A DNA stretch of 64,000 bases, taken from the NCBI GenBank assembly GCA_020248865.1, contig JADCGS010000034.1:62001-126000 (forward strand), written 5' to 3'. The number at the start of each line of letters is the position of its first letter. Position 1 is the stretch's first letter. This DNA is from Burkholderiales bacterium. Its GTDB lineage: Bacteria; Pseudomonadota; Gammaproteobacteria; Burkholderiales; Burkholderiaceae_F. The position numbers and the translations under genes were made by a program. Below, piece after piece: positions 33,899 through 43,031 of the stretch. The notes beneath the pieces are model-generated. The model ran no database searches. It saw only the letters and a list, made by a program, of their open reading frames with translations, and was not told where the DNA came from.

Positions 33899-34948
33899 AT
33901 GGACGCGCTCACGATCACCCGCCCCGACGACTGGCACCTGCACCTGCGCGACGGCGCGGCCATGGCCGACGTGCTGCCCTACACCGCGCGGCAGTTCGCA
34001 CGGGCGATCGTCATGCCCAACCTGAAGCCGCCGGTCACCACCACCGCGGCGGCGCAGGCGTATCGCGAGCGGATCGTGGCGGCGCTGCCGGCCGGGTTGC
34101 GCTTCGCGCCGCTGATGACGCTGTACCTGACCGACAACACCCCGGCCGAGGAAATTCGGCGCGCCAAGGCGAGCGGCATCGTGCACGGTGTCAAGCTGTA
34201 TCCGGCCGGCGCGACCACTCACTCCGACTCCGGCGTCACCAGCCTCGCCCGCTGCTCGGCGGCGCTGGCCGAGATGGAGAAGGTGGATCTGCCGCTGCTG
34301 ATCCACGGCGAGGTCACGCACCGGCACGTGGACGTGTTCGACCGCGAAAGGTTCTTCATCGACGAGCAGCTCATCCCGCTGCGGCGCGACTTCCCGGCGC
34401 TGCGTGTGGTGTTCGAGCACATCACCACGCGCGAGGCGGCCGACTACGTGGTGGCGGCCGCCGGGCGCATCGGCGCCACCATCACCGCGCACCACCTGCT
34501 GTACAACCGCACGCGCCTGTTTGCCGACGCCGAAGGCCGTACCGGCATGCGCCCGCACTATTACTGCCTGCCGGTCCTCAAGCGCGAGACGCACCGGCAG
34601 GCGCTGCTGGCGGCCGCCACCGGCGGCAACCCGCGCTTCTTTCTCGGCACCGACAGCGCGCCGCATCCCAAGGGCGAGAAGGAAAGCGCCTGCGGCTGCG
34701 CCGGCTGCTTCACCGCGGCCAGTGCACTGGAGATGTATGCCATGGCCTTCGAGGAAGCCGGCGCGCTCGATCGGTTCGAGGGCTTTGCCTCCCACCACGG
34801 CCCGGACTTCTACGGCCTGCCGCGCAACGCCGCGCAGGTCACGCTGCGGCGCGAGCAGTGGCACCTGCCCGCGGAAATCAAGTTCGGAAGCGCCAGCTTG
34901 GTGCCGCTGGCGGCCGGCGAACCGCTGCCCTGGAAGCTCGTCGCCTGA
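33899..34948 (+). CDS. pyrC: Dihydroorotase (class II)
   Basis: A 349-residue zinc enzyme that closes N-carbamoyl-aspartate to dihydroorotate in pyrimidine synthesis. The metal-binding DWHLHLRDG is near residues 11-19, the carboxylated lysine is in GVKLYPAGATT near residue 100, metal histidines are in LLIHGEVTH and VFEHITT, and the catalytic aspartate is in FLGTDSAPHPKGEKE. Length and motifs are normal for the proteobacterial PyrC class. It is divergent from aceE across 145 nt and is followed by the DUF3025 gene, a common betaproteobacterial pairing. Confidence 0.97.
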   Translation: MDALTITRPDDWHLHLRDGAAMADVLPYTARQFARAIVMPNLKPPVTTTAAAQAYRERIVAALPAGLRFAPLMTLYLTDNTPAEEIRRAKASGIVHGVKLYPAGATTHSDSGVTSLARCSAALAEMEKVDLPLLIHGEVTHRHVDVFDRERFFIDEQLIPLRRDFPALRVVFEHITTREAADYVVAAAGRIGATITAHHLLYNRTRLFADAEGRTGMRPHYYCLPVLKRETHRQALLAAATGGNPRFFLGTDSAPHPKGEKESACGCAGCFTAASALEMYAMAFEEAGALDRFEGFASHHGPDFYGLPRNAAQVTLRREQWHLPAEIKFGSASLVPLAAGEPLPWKLVA

Positions 34949-35007
34949 CGGGCCGGGCCAGGGGCAGGCGCAGGCAGCAAGCGGCGGCGGGCAGCGGGCA
35001 GGCGATC

Positions 35008-35814
35008 ATGCAAGACGCATCGGTGGCGGCGGCGCTCGATCCGACCGCACCCTGGCTGGCGCCGCTGCGGCCGCTGCTGCCGCTGCTGGCGCAGGCCGAC
35101 TGGCCGGCCGCCCTGTCGCTGGAGGCGGCGCGGCGCGACGTGCGCACGGCTGCCGGGCTGCCGGTGCGCTTTGTGCCGCCGCAGGACGCCGGCGCGACCG
35201 CCTACGAGGCCCACATCGCCGCCACCGGGCGCGTCCCCACACGTGCCCGCGGCGCGGGCGCGCTGCACGATGCCGGCAACGCGCTGATGTGGCTGACCCT
35301 GCCGCAGTCCAAGGCGGCGCTCAATGCGCGCCAGGCGGCGGAACTGGCACGCGCCGGCGTGACCGCCCCGCGCGGGGCGGTGCGCGATGCGGCCACCCTG
35401 CTCGACGAGAGCGGGCTGTTGCTCGCCTGCGACGACGACGCCGTGCTCCAGATGGCCGCCGCGGCGCTGGCCGGGCACGACTGGCAGCGCCTGCTGGTGG
35501 AACACCGCCCGGCGTGGCGGCGCACCCTGGTGCCGTGGCTGCTCGGCCACGCGCTGCTGGAGAAGCTGGCGCAGCCCTACAAGGCCATCACGGCCACGGT
35601 GCTGCTGCTGCGTACCGATGCGCCGGCCGCCGCGGCCGCGGTCGATGCCGCCGCCGCGGCCTGGCTGCACACGGCGCCGCTGCAAGCGCGGCGCTTGCCT
35701 CGGCTGCCGGTGTTGGGCATTCCCGGCTGGTGGCCGGCCAACGCCGCCGCTTCGTTCTACGATGACCCGCAGGTATTCCGGCCGCCGCGCCGGCTGGCAA
35801 CCGCAGGAGGATGA
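35008..35814 (+). CDS. DUF3025 family protein
   Basis: A 268-residue soluble protein of the DUF3025 family. The recognisable core is YEAHIAATGRVPTRARGAGA followed by LHDAGNALMWLTLPQSKAAL, and later GHALLEKLAQPYKAITATVL and LPVLGIPGWWPANAAASFYDDP near the C-terminus. The function is unknown. It stands 59 nt behind pyrC. Its stop codon overlaps the ribosome-site region of the denD-like gene, whose AGGAGG lies inside its last codons, so translation of the two is linked. The start is the first ATG; the ribosome site is modest. Confidence 0.9.
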   Translation: MQDASVAAALDPTAPWLAPLRPLLPLLAQADWPAALSLEAARRDVRTAAGLPVRFVPPQDAGATAYEAHIAATGRVPTRARGAGALHDAGNALMWLTLPQSKAALNARQAAELARAGVTAPRGAVRDAATLLDESGLLLACDDDAVLQMAAAALAGHDWQRLLVEHRPAWRRTLVPWLLGHALLEKLAQPYKAITATVLLLRTDAPAAAAAVDAAAAAWLHTAPLQARRLPRLPVLGIPGWWPANAAASFYDDPQVFRPPRRLATAGG

Positions 35815-35818
35815 CGCG

Positions 35819-36814
35819 ATGAAGGTGGTGGTGACCGGCGGCGCCGGATTTCTGGGACAGCGGCTGATCCGCGCGCTCGTCGCCCGCGGCCGGCTGACCG
35901 ACGCGGCCGGGCAGGAGCGCCCGATCGAGCAGATCGTCGCCATCGACTCGATGCAAAGCGGATCGCTCGTCGTCGACGAGCGCGTTGGCTACGTCAACGG
36001 CGACATCAGCACGCCGCACTTCCTGCAGCATGTGCTGGCGGCCGATACGGACTGCGTGTTCCATCTGGCGGCGGTGGTCAGCGGCGCAGCCGAGGCCGAC
36101 TTCGACCTCGGGCTGCGCGTCAACCTCGACGGCACGCGTGCGCTGCTGGAAGCCTGCCGGCGTCAGCCGCGCCCGCCCAAGTTGGTGTTTGCCAGCAGCG
36201 TGGCCGTGTTCGGCGGCGCGCTGCCGGCGGTGGTCGACGACGCCACCGCGCCCACGCCGGTGTCCAGCTACGGCGTGCAGAAGCTCATCGGCGAACTGCT
36301 GGTCGGCGACTTCTCGCGCAAGGGCTGCATCGACGGGCGCGCGGTGCGGCTGCCCACCATCGTGGTGCGGCCGGGCAAGCCCAACGCGGCCGCCTCCAGC
36401 TTTGCCAGCGGCATCATCCGCGAGCCGCTGGCCGGCGAACCTGCGGTCTGCCCGGTGGAGCCGGACACCGCGCTGTGGGTGCTGTCGCCGGCGGCGGCGA
36501 TCGCGGCCTTGCTGCACACGCACGAACTGCCCGCCGAGCGCTGGCGCGCCAGCGGCGGTGGCCGCGCGCTCAACCTGCCCGGGCTCACGGTGACCGTGGC
36601 GCAGATGCTCGATGCGCTGGAGTCGGTGGCGGGTGCGGCGGCGCGCGCCCGGGTGAGCGTGCAGCCGGACGAGCGCATCAAGGCCATCGTGCAGAGCTGG
36701 CCGGCGCGCTTTGCCACGGCGCGCGCCGAGGCGCTGGGCTACGCGGGCGACGCCGATATCCTGGACATCGTGCGCACGCACCGCGCCACACTGACCCCCG
36801 GAGCGGCCGCATGA
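35819..36814 (+). CDS. denD: NAD-dependent dehydrogenase, D-erythronate dehydrogenase (DenD)-like
   Basis: A 331-residue extended short-chain dehydrogenase. The NAD-binding loop is VVVTGGAGFLGQRL at the start, followed by VFHLAAVVSGAAEADFDLG, FASSVAVFGG and the catalytic YxxxK seen as YGVQKLIGE near residue 150. The segment AVRLPTIVVRPGKPNAAASSF is typical of the DenD/UdhA-like clade. DenD oxidises D-erythronate to 2-oxo-tetronate in other proteobacteria, but the partner kinase and aldolase genes (otnK, otnC, otnI) are absent, so the real substrate is open. AGGAGG lies 8 nt ahead of the ATG. The stop overlaps the next gene by ATGA. Confidence 0.82.
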   Translation: MKVVVTGGAGFLGQRLIRALVARGRLTDAAGQERPIEQIVAIDSMQSGSLVVDERVGYVNGDISTPHFLQHVLAADTDCVFHLAAVVSGAAEADFDLGLRVNLDGTRALLEACRRQPRPPKLVFASSVAVFGGALPAVVDDATAPTPVSSYGVQKLIGELLVGDFSRKGCIDGRAVRLPTIVVRPGKPNAAASSFASGIIREPLAGEPAVCPVEPDTALWVLSPAAAIAALLHTHELPAERWRASGGGRALNLPGLTVTVAQMLDALESVAGAAARARVSVQPDERIKAIVQSWPARFATARAEALGYAGDADILDIVRTHRATLTPGAAA

Positions 36815-37080
36815 CGATGAAGCGCACCGAACTCGAAAAGCGGCAGGGGCTGACCATCGCCAACGCCCAGCGCCGGGCCGGCAACGCCTACGGTCCGAGC
36901 CGCACCGCGCCGCCCGACCGCAAGGCCCAGCGCGAGGCCGATCGGGCGGCGGGGCGGGTGCCGTTTGCGGTCAAGCTGCCGGCCGAACTGAGCGCGGCGC
37001 TGCGCCAGCAGGCCCAGGCGCGGGGCGTGCGGCTCGACGATCTGGTGGCCGAACTGCTGCGTGCCGGGCTCGGCCGCTAG
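36811..37080 (+). CDS. Small basic protein with a ribbon-helix-helix-like tail
   Basis: An 89-residue protein whose ATG overlaps the denD-like stop codon (ATGA), so it is translated by coupling. The first half is highly charged and probably disordered (KRTELEKRQGLTIANAQRR, then AQREADRAAGR). The second half, VPFAVKLPAELSAALRQQAQ then VRLDDLVAELLRAGL, has a strand-helix-helix pattern that resembles ribbon-helix-helix DNA-binding proteins. No named family is recognised. It could be a small regulator or a nucleic-acid-associated protein. Confidence 0.75.
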   Translation: MTMKRTELEKRQGLTIANAQRRAGNAYGPSRTAPPDRKAQREADRAAGRVPFAVKLPAELSAALRQQAQARGVRLDDLVAELLRAGLGR

Positions 37081-37215
37081 GTCGTTCGGCACAAAACAGC
37101 CGCTATGCGGCGGGCCGACCGTGCAGCGCGTGTTGTTCGGTCGCTACGCTGGCCCCGTCCAGTGGCAGCCCGCGCGTGCGCAATGTCACCGATTCGTCAA
37201 CACTTCGCCTGCTGC

Positions 37216-37230
37216 GGGTAGGGCTTACCC
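37216..37230. promoter_or_regulatory. Inverted repeat upstream of the first TonB-dependent receptor
   Basis: GGGTA and TACCC arms with a 5-nt spacer, 36 nt before the receptor ATG. The motif TTACCCT recurs at 40022-40028 upstream of the second receptor. Possible shared regulator site; weak evidence. Confidence 0.3.
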
Positions 37231-37265
37231 TTACTTCGCGCTCAACAATTCCGAGGAGAACCTTC

Positions 37266-39938
37266 ATGTACGAGGCACACGCGAGGATGAGTCTCGCCGT
37301 CAGCGCCGCCCTTGCCGCAATGTCGGTGACGGTGCCGGTGGCTGCGCAGCAGCAACAGCAGCTTGAGCGGGTAGAAATCACGGGGTCGTCGTTGCGTCGC
37401 GTCGATGCGGAGACTTCGCTTCCGGTGACCGTCATTCGAATTGAGGACCTGGTCAGGCAGGGTGTGACCACTGCCGAGCAGGCTGTCGCCAGGATCGCAT
37501 CGAATCAGTCCCTGCAGGGGGTGAGCCAGGCGATCGGCGGCACGACCGGCGGCCAGTCAACCGCCGATCTGCGCGGTCTCGGCGGGAACGGCAACAAGAC
37601 GCTGGTCCTGCTCAACGGGCGCCGCGTCGCCAACCACGCCTTCGACAGCGGCTCGGTGGACCTGAATTCGATCCCGCTGGCCGCGATCGATCGCATCGAG
37701 ATCCTGCGTGACGGTGCCTCGGCCATTTATGGCACGGATGCGATCGGTGGCGTCATCAACTTCATCCTGCGGCGCGACTATCAGGGTGTTCAGGTCAGCT
37801 ACGAGCGGCAGTCGCCGCAGAAGGCCGGCGGCGATATCGATCGCGCCACGGTGCTGGCAGGATTTGGTTCGCTGGCCAAGAACGGGTTCAACGTCTACGG
37901 CGCCCTCGACTACCGCAAGCAGACGGTTGTCGAGGCGGCGCAGCGCGGTTTCGCGGACTCAGGCATCCTGCCCGGCACTTCGATCGCCTCCGGAACCAGC
38001 GGCTCCAGCTTCCCCGGCGACCTGAGCGGCTTTGAGCCGTCGCTGCCGAATTGCGCGCCCCCGAGCTCGATCCCGAACGAGGCGCGCACCGCTTGCCGTT
38101 ACGACTTCACGCGCGATATCGACATCGTGCCGAAGAATGACCAGCTGATGGTGTTGCTGCGTGGCGCCATGGCCTTGCCCGGCGACCACACCTTGTCGGC
38201 CGAGTATCTGCGGGCGCAAAACTCCGTCACGACCCGCGTCGCGCCGGCACCCGTGAGCCACTTCCTGCCGGCCGGCACTTCGACCATTCCGGCGGGTGCG
38301 CCCGCCCCGATCAATTTCCCGGGCCTGGGCCTGGGCTACATCGCCAACTGGCGCCAGGTGCCCGCCGGCAAGCGCACCAGTGAGAGCGACACCACCACGG
38401 AGCGACTTCTTGCGGAGATGACGGGTTCCCTGGCGGGGTTCGACTACAAGGCCGCGATCGGCCAAAGCAAGAACAAGGTCAATGAGGGCACGCGCGACGG
38501 CTACACCAATAATTCCTTGATCGCGGCGGGTGTTCGTAACGGCACCATTAACCCATTCGGGCCGCAGTCGGCCGCCGGTCTGGCCGCGATCAACGCCGCC
38601 AAGGTCAACGGCGACACCTCGATCGGCGAAGGCAGGGTGGACTTCCTCGATTTTCGCCTGAACCGCGACCTGTTCAGTCTCCCCGCAGGCGTCGTGGCGG
38701 CTGCCTTCGGTGCCGAGTATCGCAAGGAAAAATACAGCTACGTTGCCACCGACATCACGGCCCAACTGCCCAGCTTGGGGGTGGATCCGGACAGCGATGT
38801 TTCGGGCGATCGCGATGTCACGGCGGCGTTCGTGGAGATGAACTTCCCGATCATCAAATCGCTCGACATGACCGTGGCGGCCCGGTTCGACCGGTATTCG
38901 GACTTTGGCAACACCTTCAACCCGAAGGTCGGCGTGCGTTACCAGCCGATCAAGCAGATCCTGCTGCGCGGTTCGTACAACACGGGCTTCCGCGCGCCGA
39001 CGCTGTATGAGATCTACGAGCCGGCCTCGTTGACCTTCACGGCCGATAACTACAACGACCCCGTCCTGTGCCCGAACGGCACCCCGGTCGGCGGCGCCTC
39101 GGCCGGTGTGGTGTGTGGCCAGCAGGTACTGCAGCGCCTGGGCGGTCCGGTGGGCACCGGCCGGCCCGCCAGCGCACTCAAGCCGGAGGAGTCGAAGACT
39201 CACACGATCGGCATCGTGATCGAGCCTATCGACTCGATCACCCTAGGTATCGACTATTGGCGCATCAGCCTGGAGAACCAAATCGATGGTCTTGCCGAGC
39301 AGGCCATTTTCGGCAACTTCAGCAAGTACAGCAGCCGGTTCTTCCGCTGCAGCCAGGTTACTGCAGCCGTGCGCGCGACCATCGACGCCTGCCTGAACTT
39401 CCCGAACTTCGACCCGATCGCCTTCATCGACACGCCCAACGAGAACCTCGGCAAGCTGCGTACCAACGGCGTCGATATCTCCCTGAACTGGCGGATCGGC
39501 AGGACGGCCTTCGGCAACTGGGGCTTTGCGCTGGATGGCACCTACGTCGACAAGTACGAGTACCAGCGCGAGACGGGGGGCGAATACGTGCAGAACGCGG
39601 GCGTCTACGCCGATGCTTCGCCAGTGTTCCGCTGGCAGCACGTCGCCTCTGTCAACTGGAACGCGGGCAACTGGGCCCTGCAGTTCGCCAACCGCTACAA
39701 GTCGGGCTACAAGGACCAGGATCCTTCCCGCTCCGTCAGTAACTATTCCATCTACGACCTGGCGGCGACCTGGACCGGCATGCGCAACCTGACGGTGGGC
39801 TTAGGCGTGAAGAACGTGCTCGACAAGGATCCACCGCTGTCGGTGCAGGCAACGACTTTCCAGCGTGGCTACGACCCCCGGTTCACCGATCCGCTGGGGC
39901 GTACGTTCGTGATGCGTGCTTCGTACAAGTTCTTCTGA
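37266..39938 (+). CDS. TonB-dependent outer-membrane receptor (first of a tandem pair)
   Basis: An 890-residue outer-membrane receptor that would import a scarce nutrient using TonB energy. The signal peptide is about residues 1-30 (AALAAMSVTVPVAAQ). The plug region follows the start motif LERVEITGSSLRRVDAE and holds VLLNGRRVANHAF and EILRDGASAIYGTDAIGGVI. The barrel fills the rest and ends RTFVMRASYKFF, with the terminal Phe needed for assembly. GAGGAG precedes the ATG. The ligand is unknown: no siderophore, vitamin or glycan genes are adjacent. It is paralogous to the receptor at 40180. A near-perfect intrinsic terminator follows. Confidence 0.95.
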   Translation: MYEAHARMSLAVSAALAAMSVTVPVAAQQQQQLERVEITGSSLRRVDAETSLPVTVIRIEDLVRQGVTTAEQAVARIASNQSLQGVSQAIGGTTGGQSTADLRGLGGNGNKTLVLLNGRRVANHAFDSGSVDLNSIPLAAIDRIEILRDGASAIYGTDAIGGVINFILRRDYQGVQVSYERQSPQKAGGDIDRATVLAGFGSLAKNGFNVYGALDYRKQTVVEAAQRGFADSGILPGTSIASGTSGSSFPGDLSGFEPSLPNCAPPSSIPNEARTACRYDFTRDIDIVPKNDQLMVLLRGAMALPGDHTLSAEYLRAQNSVTTRVAPAPVSHFLPAGTSTIPAGAPAPINFPGLGLGYIANWRQVPAGKRTSESDTTTERLLAEMTGSLAGFDYKAAIGQSKNKVNEGTRDGYTNNSLIAAGVRNGTINPFGPQSAAGLAAINAAKVNGDTSIGEGRVDFLDFRLNRDLFSLPAGVVAAAFGAEYRKEKYSYVATDITAQLPSLGVDPDSDVSGDRDVTAAFVEMNFPIIKSLDMTVAARFDRYSDFGNTFNPKVGVRYQPIKQILLRGSYNTGFRAPTLYEIYEPASLTFTADNYNDPVLCPNGTPVGGASAGVVCGQQVLQRLGGPVGTGRPASALKPEESKTHTIGIVIEPIDSITLGIDYWRISLENQIDGLAEQAIFGNFSKYSSRFFRCSQVTAAVRATIDACLNFPNFDPIAFIDTPNENLGKLRTNGVDISLNWRIGRTAFGNWGFALDGTYVDKYEYQRETGGEYVQNAGVYADASPVFRWQHVASVNWNAGNWALQFANRYKSGYKDQDPSRSVSNYSIYDLAATWTGMRNLTVGLGVKNVLDKDPPLSVQATTFQRGYDPRFTDPLGRTFVMRASYKFF

Positions 39939-39961
39939 TCCGCAAGGGGACCCCAGCCTAG

Positions 39962-39991
39962 AAACCGCAGCCTTCGGGCTGCGGTTTTTTT
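39962..39991 (+). terminator. Intrinsic terminator after the first receptor gene
   Basis: An 11-bp perfect stem (AAACCGCAGCC / GGCTGCGGTTT) closed by a stable TTCG tetraloop and followed by a run of T. It lies 24 nt behind the receptor stop and should end its transcript, making the two receptors separate units. Confidence 0.95.
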
Positions 39992-40179
39992 GGGGGTGCC
40001 GTCGCGAGCACGGCTGCGCGTTTACCCTAATCGGCCGTCAGTCCTGTTGGACGATCGCGACACTGTGGTCGGGCTTTCGCCGGTTTGGTGCGCCCGGCCG
40101 TGACACCACGGATTGCACTCACAAGAATCACGACCGGGCGAACCGCGGGCGTTTGCCGTCGAATTCTTGAGAGGTGACG

Positions 40180-42936
40180 ATGTTCCGATACACAACAATG
40201 GCGGCTGCCCTGGCGGCCGCGCTGGGTGGGCTGGCGGCCATGCCGGCGGGCGCGCAGCAACCGCAGTCCCTGGGCCCCGTCGAGGTCACGGGCTCGCTGA
40301 TCCGCCGGGTCGATGCGGAAGCGGCGCTGCCCGTGACCGTCATTTCCATCGAAGAGTTGACCCGCGCCGGCGCCACCAATGCCGAGCAGGTGGTCAAGCT
40401 GATCACCCAGCAGCAGGGCGGCGCCGTTTCCTCAGGCTCCGTCAGCAGCGGCAATGGTGGCGCGGCCTACGCCAGCCTGCGTAACCTGGGCGAGCAGCGC
40501 ACCCTGGTGCTGCTCAATGGGCGCCGCATCGTCAACAACCCTTTCGCCTCGGCAGCGGTCGACCTGAACACGCTGCCGATGGCGGCGATCGCCCGCGTCG
40601 AGATCCTGTCGGACGGCGCATCGAGCACCTACGGCACGGACGCCATCGCCGGCGTGGTCAACTTCATCACGCGCAAGGAGTTCTCGGGCTTGACCATCGG
40701 TGCCGAGACCCAAGTGCCGCAGGAGTCGGGCGGCGAGTTGAATACCGCCAACATCATGGGCGGCTTCGGCAGCCTGGCCAAGCAGGGCTTCAACGTTTAT
40801 GGCGGCTTCAGCTGGCGCAAGCAGGATCCGATGTTCGGCACGGACCGCGATTTTTCGACGCGCTCGTTCAACCAGGCCAATGGCTTCAATGCCACCAGCC
40901 CGACGACCTTCCCGGCCAACTGGTCGCAGGTCGTTGGCGGCGTGACCACCGTGGCCGGGGCCAATCCCTCGGCACCCGGCTGCCTGCCGCCGACCTCGGT
41001 GTCGGTGCCCTGGTTCCCCGGCGCCTCGCCCTGCAACGCCGACACGCAGGGCTTCACCTGGACCATCCCGCTGCAGGAGCAGTGGTCGTTCTTCGGCAAG
41101 GGGGCGCTGGCACTGGGGCAGCACACCGCCAGCCTCGAGTACTTCCTGTCGAACAACCTGATCGGCCAGCAGATCGCGCCCTCGCCTGAAGGCGGCCTGT
41201 CGCTGACGCCCAATAGCCCGTTCTATCCGGGCAACGGCATCTACCCGAGCGCACCCGGTCAGAACACCACTCAGCCGGTGAACGTCAATTGGCGTACCAC
41301 CATCCTTGGCCCGCGCAAGACGGAGACCGAGAACGAGACCCAGCGCCTGGTGGCCTCGCTCGAAGGCCGTGTGCTGGGCTGGGACTACACGGCTGCAGCG
41401 CTGTGGTCCAAGGCCAAGATCACCAACAACTTCCTCAGCGGCTACGGCGCCACGACAGCGCTGCTCAACGGCATGGCCGGCACCAACGGCGCGCCGTTCC
41501 TGAACCCGTTCGGCCCGCAGACGGCGGCCGGCCAGGCCTTCCTGCTCGCCAATCAGGTGACCGGTGTGCTGCAGACCGGCGAAGGCACCATGCAGAGCTA
41601 CAGCGGCGTCGTGTCGCGCCAGTTCGGCAACCTGAGGGGCGGTCCGATCTCGGTGGCGCTCCTGGCCGAGATGCGCAAGGAAGAGATGGAGTACAACACG
41701 GACGTGGCGCGCGCCCGTCAGACATCCAGTTCGGGCCTCGCCGGGAGCGCCCCGCGGCGCGTTGGCGACCGCGACATCACCGCGCTGGCGGCCGAGGCGC
41801 TCTTTCCGGTGCTGAAGAACCTGGAACTGGGAGCCTCGTTCCGGCTGGACGACTACAGCGACTTTGGTCAGACCACCAATCCGAAGTTCTCGTTCAAGTA
41901 CCAGCCCACCCGCGATCTGGTGGTGCGTGGTTCGTACAACACGGGCTTCACGGCGCCGACGCTGACGCAGTTGTATCTGCCCAGCCAGGCGACCTTCACC
42001 TCGACGCGCTTCAACGATCCGCTGCTGTGCCCCAACGGCGTGCCCAATACGGCCCTCGGCGGCCAGGTCGCGCGCGACTGCGGCATCCAGTTCCAGCAGT
42101 TGCAGGGAGGCAACCCCAACCTGCAGCCGGAAAAATCGATCGCCTACACGCTCGGGTTCGTGCTGCAGGCGACCCGGCAGGTGTCCTTCGGTGTCGACTA
42201 CTGGCGCTACCGCGTGACCGACAACATCGGCTCGATCGGCGAGGCGACGATCTTCGGCAACCCGACCTTCTACTCGAACCTGTTCGTCCGCTGTTCGGCC
42301 GCGGATCCTGCCATCCTTCCCAGCGTGCCGGGGTGCCGCCAGCCGGGTGGCGACCCGCTGGCCTACATCGTGAACACGAACCAGAACAAGGGCGAAACGG
42401 AACTCAGCGGATTCGACCTGCAGTTCAACTGGCAGGGTGCAGCGACGCGTTACGGCAAGTTCAGCGTCGGCGCGCGCGGCTCGTACATCCACAGCTATCA
42501 GTTCCAGGTCGTGAAGAACGGCCCCTGGTTTGAGCCGCTGGACAACTGGACCAACCAGTTCACCCCGGGCGGCGCCGCCCAGGCGAGCCCGGCGATCCGC
42601 TACCAGCAGGTCACCAACCTCGGCTGGCAGTTCGGCAAGCTCGATGCACTGCTGACGCACCGCTACATGTCGGGCTACACCGACCACAATGCGGCGGGCA
42701 GTGTGCTGGCGGCCAATCGCAACAACGTGGTCGACTCCAACTCGATCTTCGACCTGAGCGTGGGCTACACGGGCATCAAGAACCTGACGCTGCGCGCCGG
42801 CATTCTGAACGTGCTCGACACGGATCCCCCGTACAGCAACCAGACCGCCCGCTTCCAGGCGCGCGCCTACGACGATCGCTTCAGCAATCCGCTGGGCCGT
42901 GTGTTCACGCTGTCGGCGCAGTACAACTTCTTCTAA
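40180..42936 (+). CDS. TonB-dependent outer-membrane receptor (second of a tandem pair)
   Basis: A 918-residue receptor with the same architecture as its neighbour. The signal peptide ends near residue 27 (LGGLAAMPAGAQQ). The plug start LGPVEVTGSLIRRVDAEAAL and the motifs VLLNGRRIVNNPFAS and ILSDGASSTYGTDAIAGVV correspond closely to those of the first receptor. The barrel ends RVFTLSAQYNFF. A GAGAGG ribosome site precedes the ATG. The two proteins share the plug and barrel layout and a GSYNTGF motif, but loops differ, so they probably arose by duplication and now bind different ligands. A strong terminator follows. Confidence 0.95.
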   Translation: MFRYTTMAAALAAALGGLAAMPAGAQQPQSLGPVEVTGSLIRRVDAEAALPVTVISIEELTRAGATNAEQVVKLITQQQGGAVSSGSVSSGNGGAAYASLRNLGEQRTLVLLNGRRIVNNPFASAAVDLNTLPMAAIARVEILSDGASSTYGTDAIAGVVNFITRKEFSGLTIGAETQVPQESGGELNTANIMGGFGSLAKQGFNVYGGFSWRKQDPMFGTDRDFSTRSFNQANGFNATSPTTFPANWSQVVGGVTTVAGANPSAPGCLPPTSVSVPWFPGASPCNADTQGFTWTIPLQEQWSFFGKGALALGQHTASLEYFLSNNLIGQQIAPSPEGGLSLTPNSPFYPGNGIYPSAPGQNTTQPVNVNWRTTILGPRKTETENETQRLVASLEGRVLGWDYTAAALWSKAKITNNFLSGYGATTALLNGMAGTNGAPFLNPFGPQTAAGQAFLLANQVTGVLQTGEGTMQSYSGVVSRQFGNLRGGPISVALLAEMRKEEMEYNTDVARARQTSSSGLAGSAPRRVGDRDITALAAEALFPVLKNLELGASFRLDDYSDFGQTTNPKFSFKYQPTRDLVVRGSYNTGFTAPTLTQLYLPSQATFTSTRFNDPLLCPNGVPNTALGGQVARDCGIQFQQLQGGNPNLQPEKSIAYTLGFVLQATRQVSFGVDYWRYRVTDNIGSIGEATIFGNPTFYSNLFVRCSAADPAILPSVPGCRQPGGDPLAYIVNTNQNKGETELSGFDLQFNWQGAATRYGKFSVGARGSYIHSYQFQVVKNGPWFEPLDNWTNQFTPGGAAQASPAIRYQQVTNLGWQFGKLDALLTHRYMSGYTDHNAAGSVLAANRNNVVDSNSIFDLSVGYTGIKNLTLRAGILNVLDTDPPYSNQTARFQARAYDDRFSNPLGRVFTLSAQYNFF

Positions 42937-42958
42937 CGAGCAAGATTCGAACGCTCGG

Positions 42959-42985
42959 AAGGGCGCCTGCGGGCGCCCTTTTTTC
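42959..42985 (+). terminator. Intrinsic terminator after the second receptor gene
   Basis: A 9-bp perfect stem (AAGGGCGCC / GGCGCCCTT) with a TGCG loop, followed by a T-rich run. It starts 23 nt behind the receptor stop. The downstream gene converges from the other strand. Confidence 0.93.
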
Positions 42986-43031
42986 TTTTGGCCTGGGCGC
43001 GCTTGGTCCTGGTGGTGCGCAGCGGCGGCCC

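Noticed and set aside
30964-35814. A very long plus-strand open frame (over 1600 codons) spanning aceE and pyrC
   Set aside because: It is antisense to aceE and only its end is the real DUF3025 gene. Long open shadows are expected at this GC content, and the translation is low-complexity with no domain.
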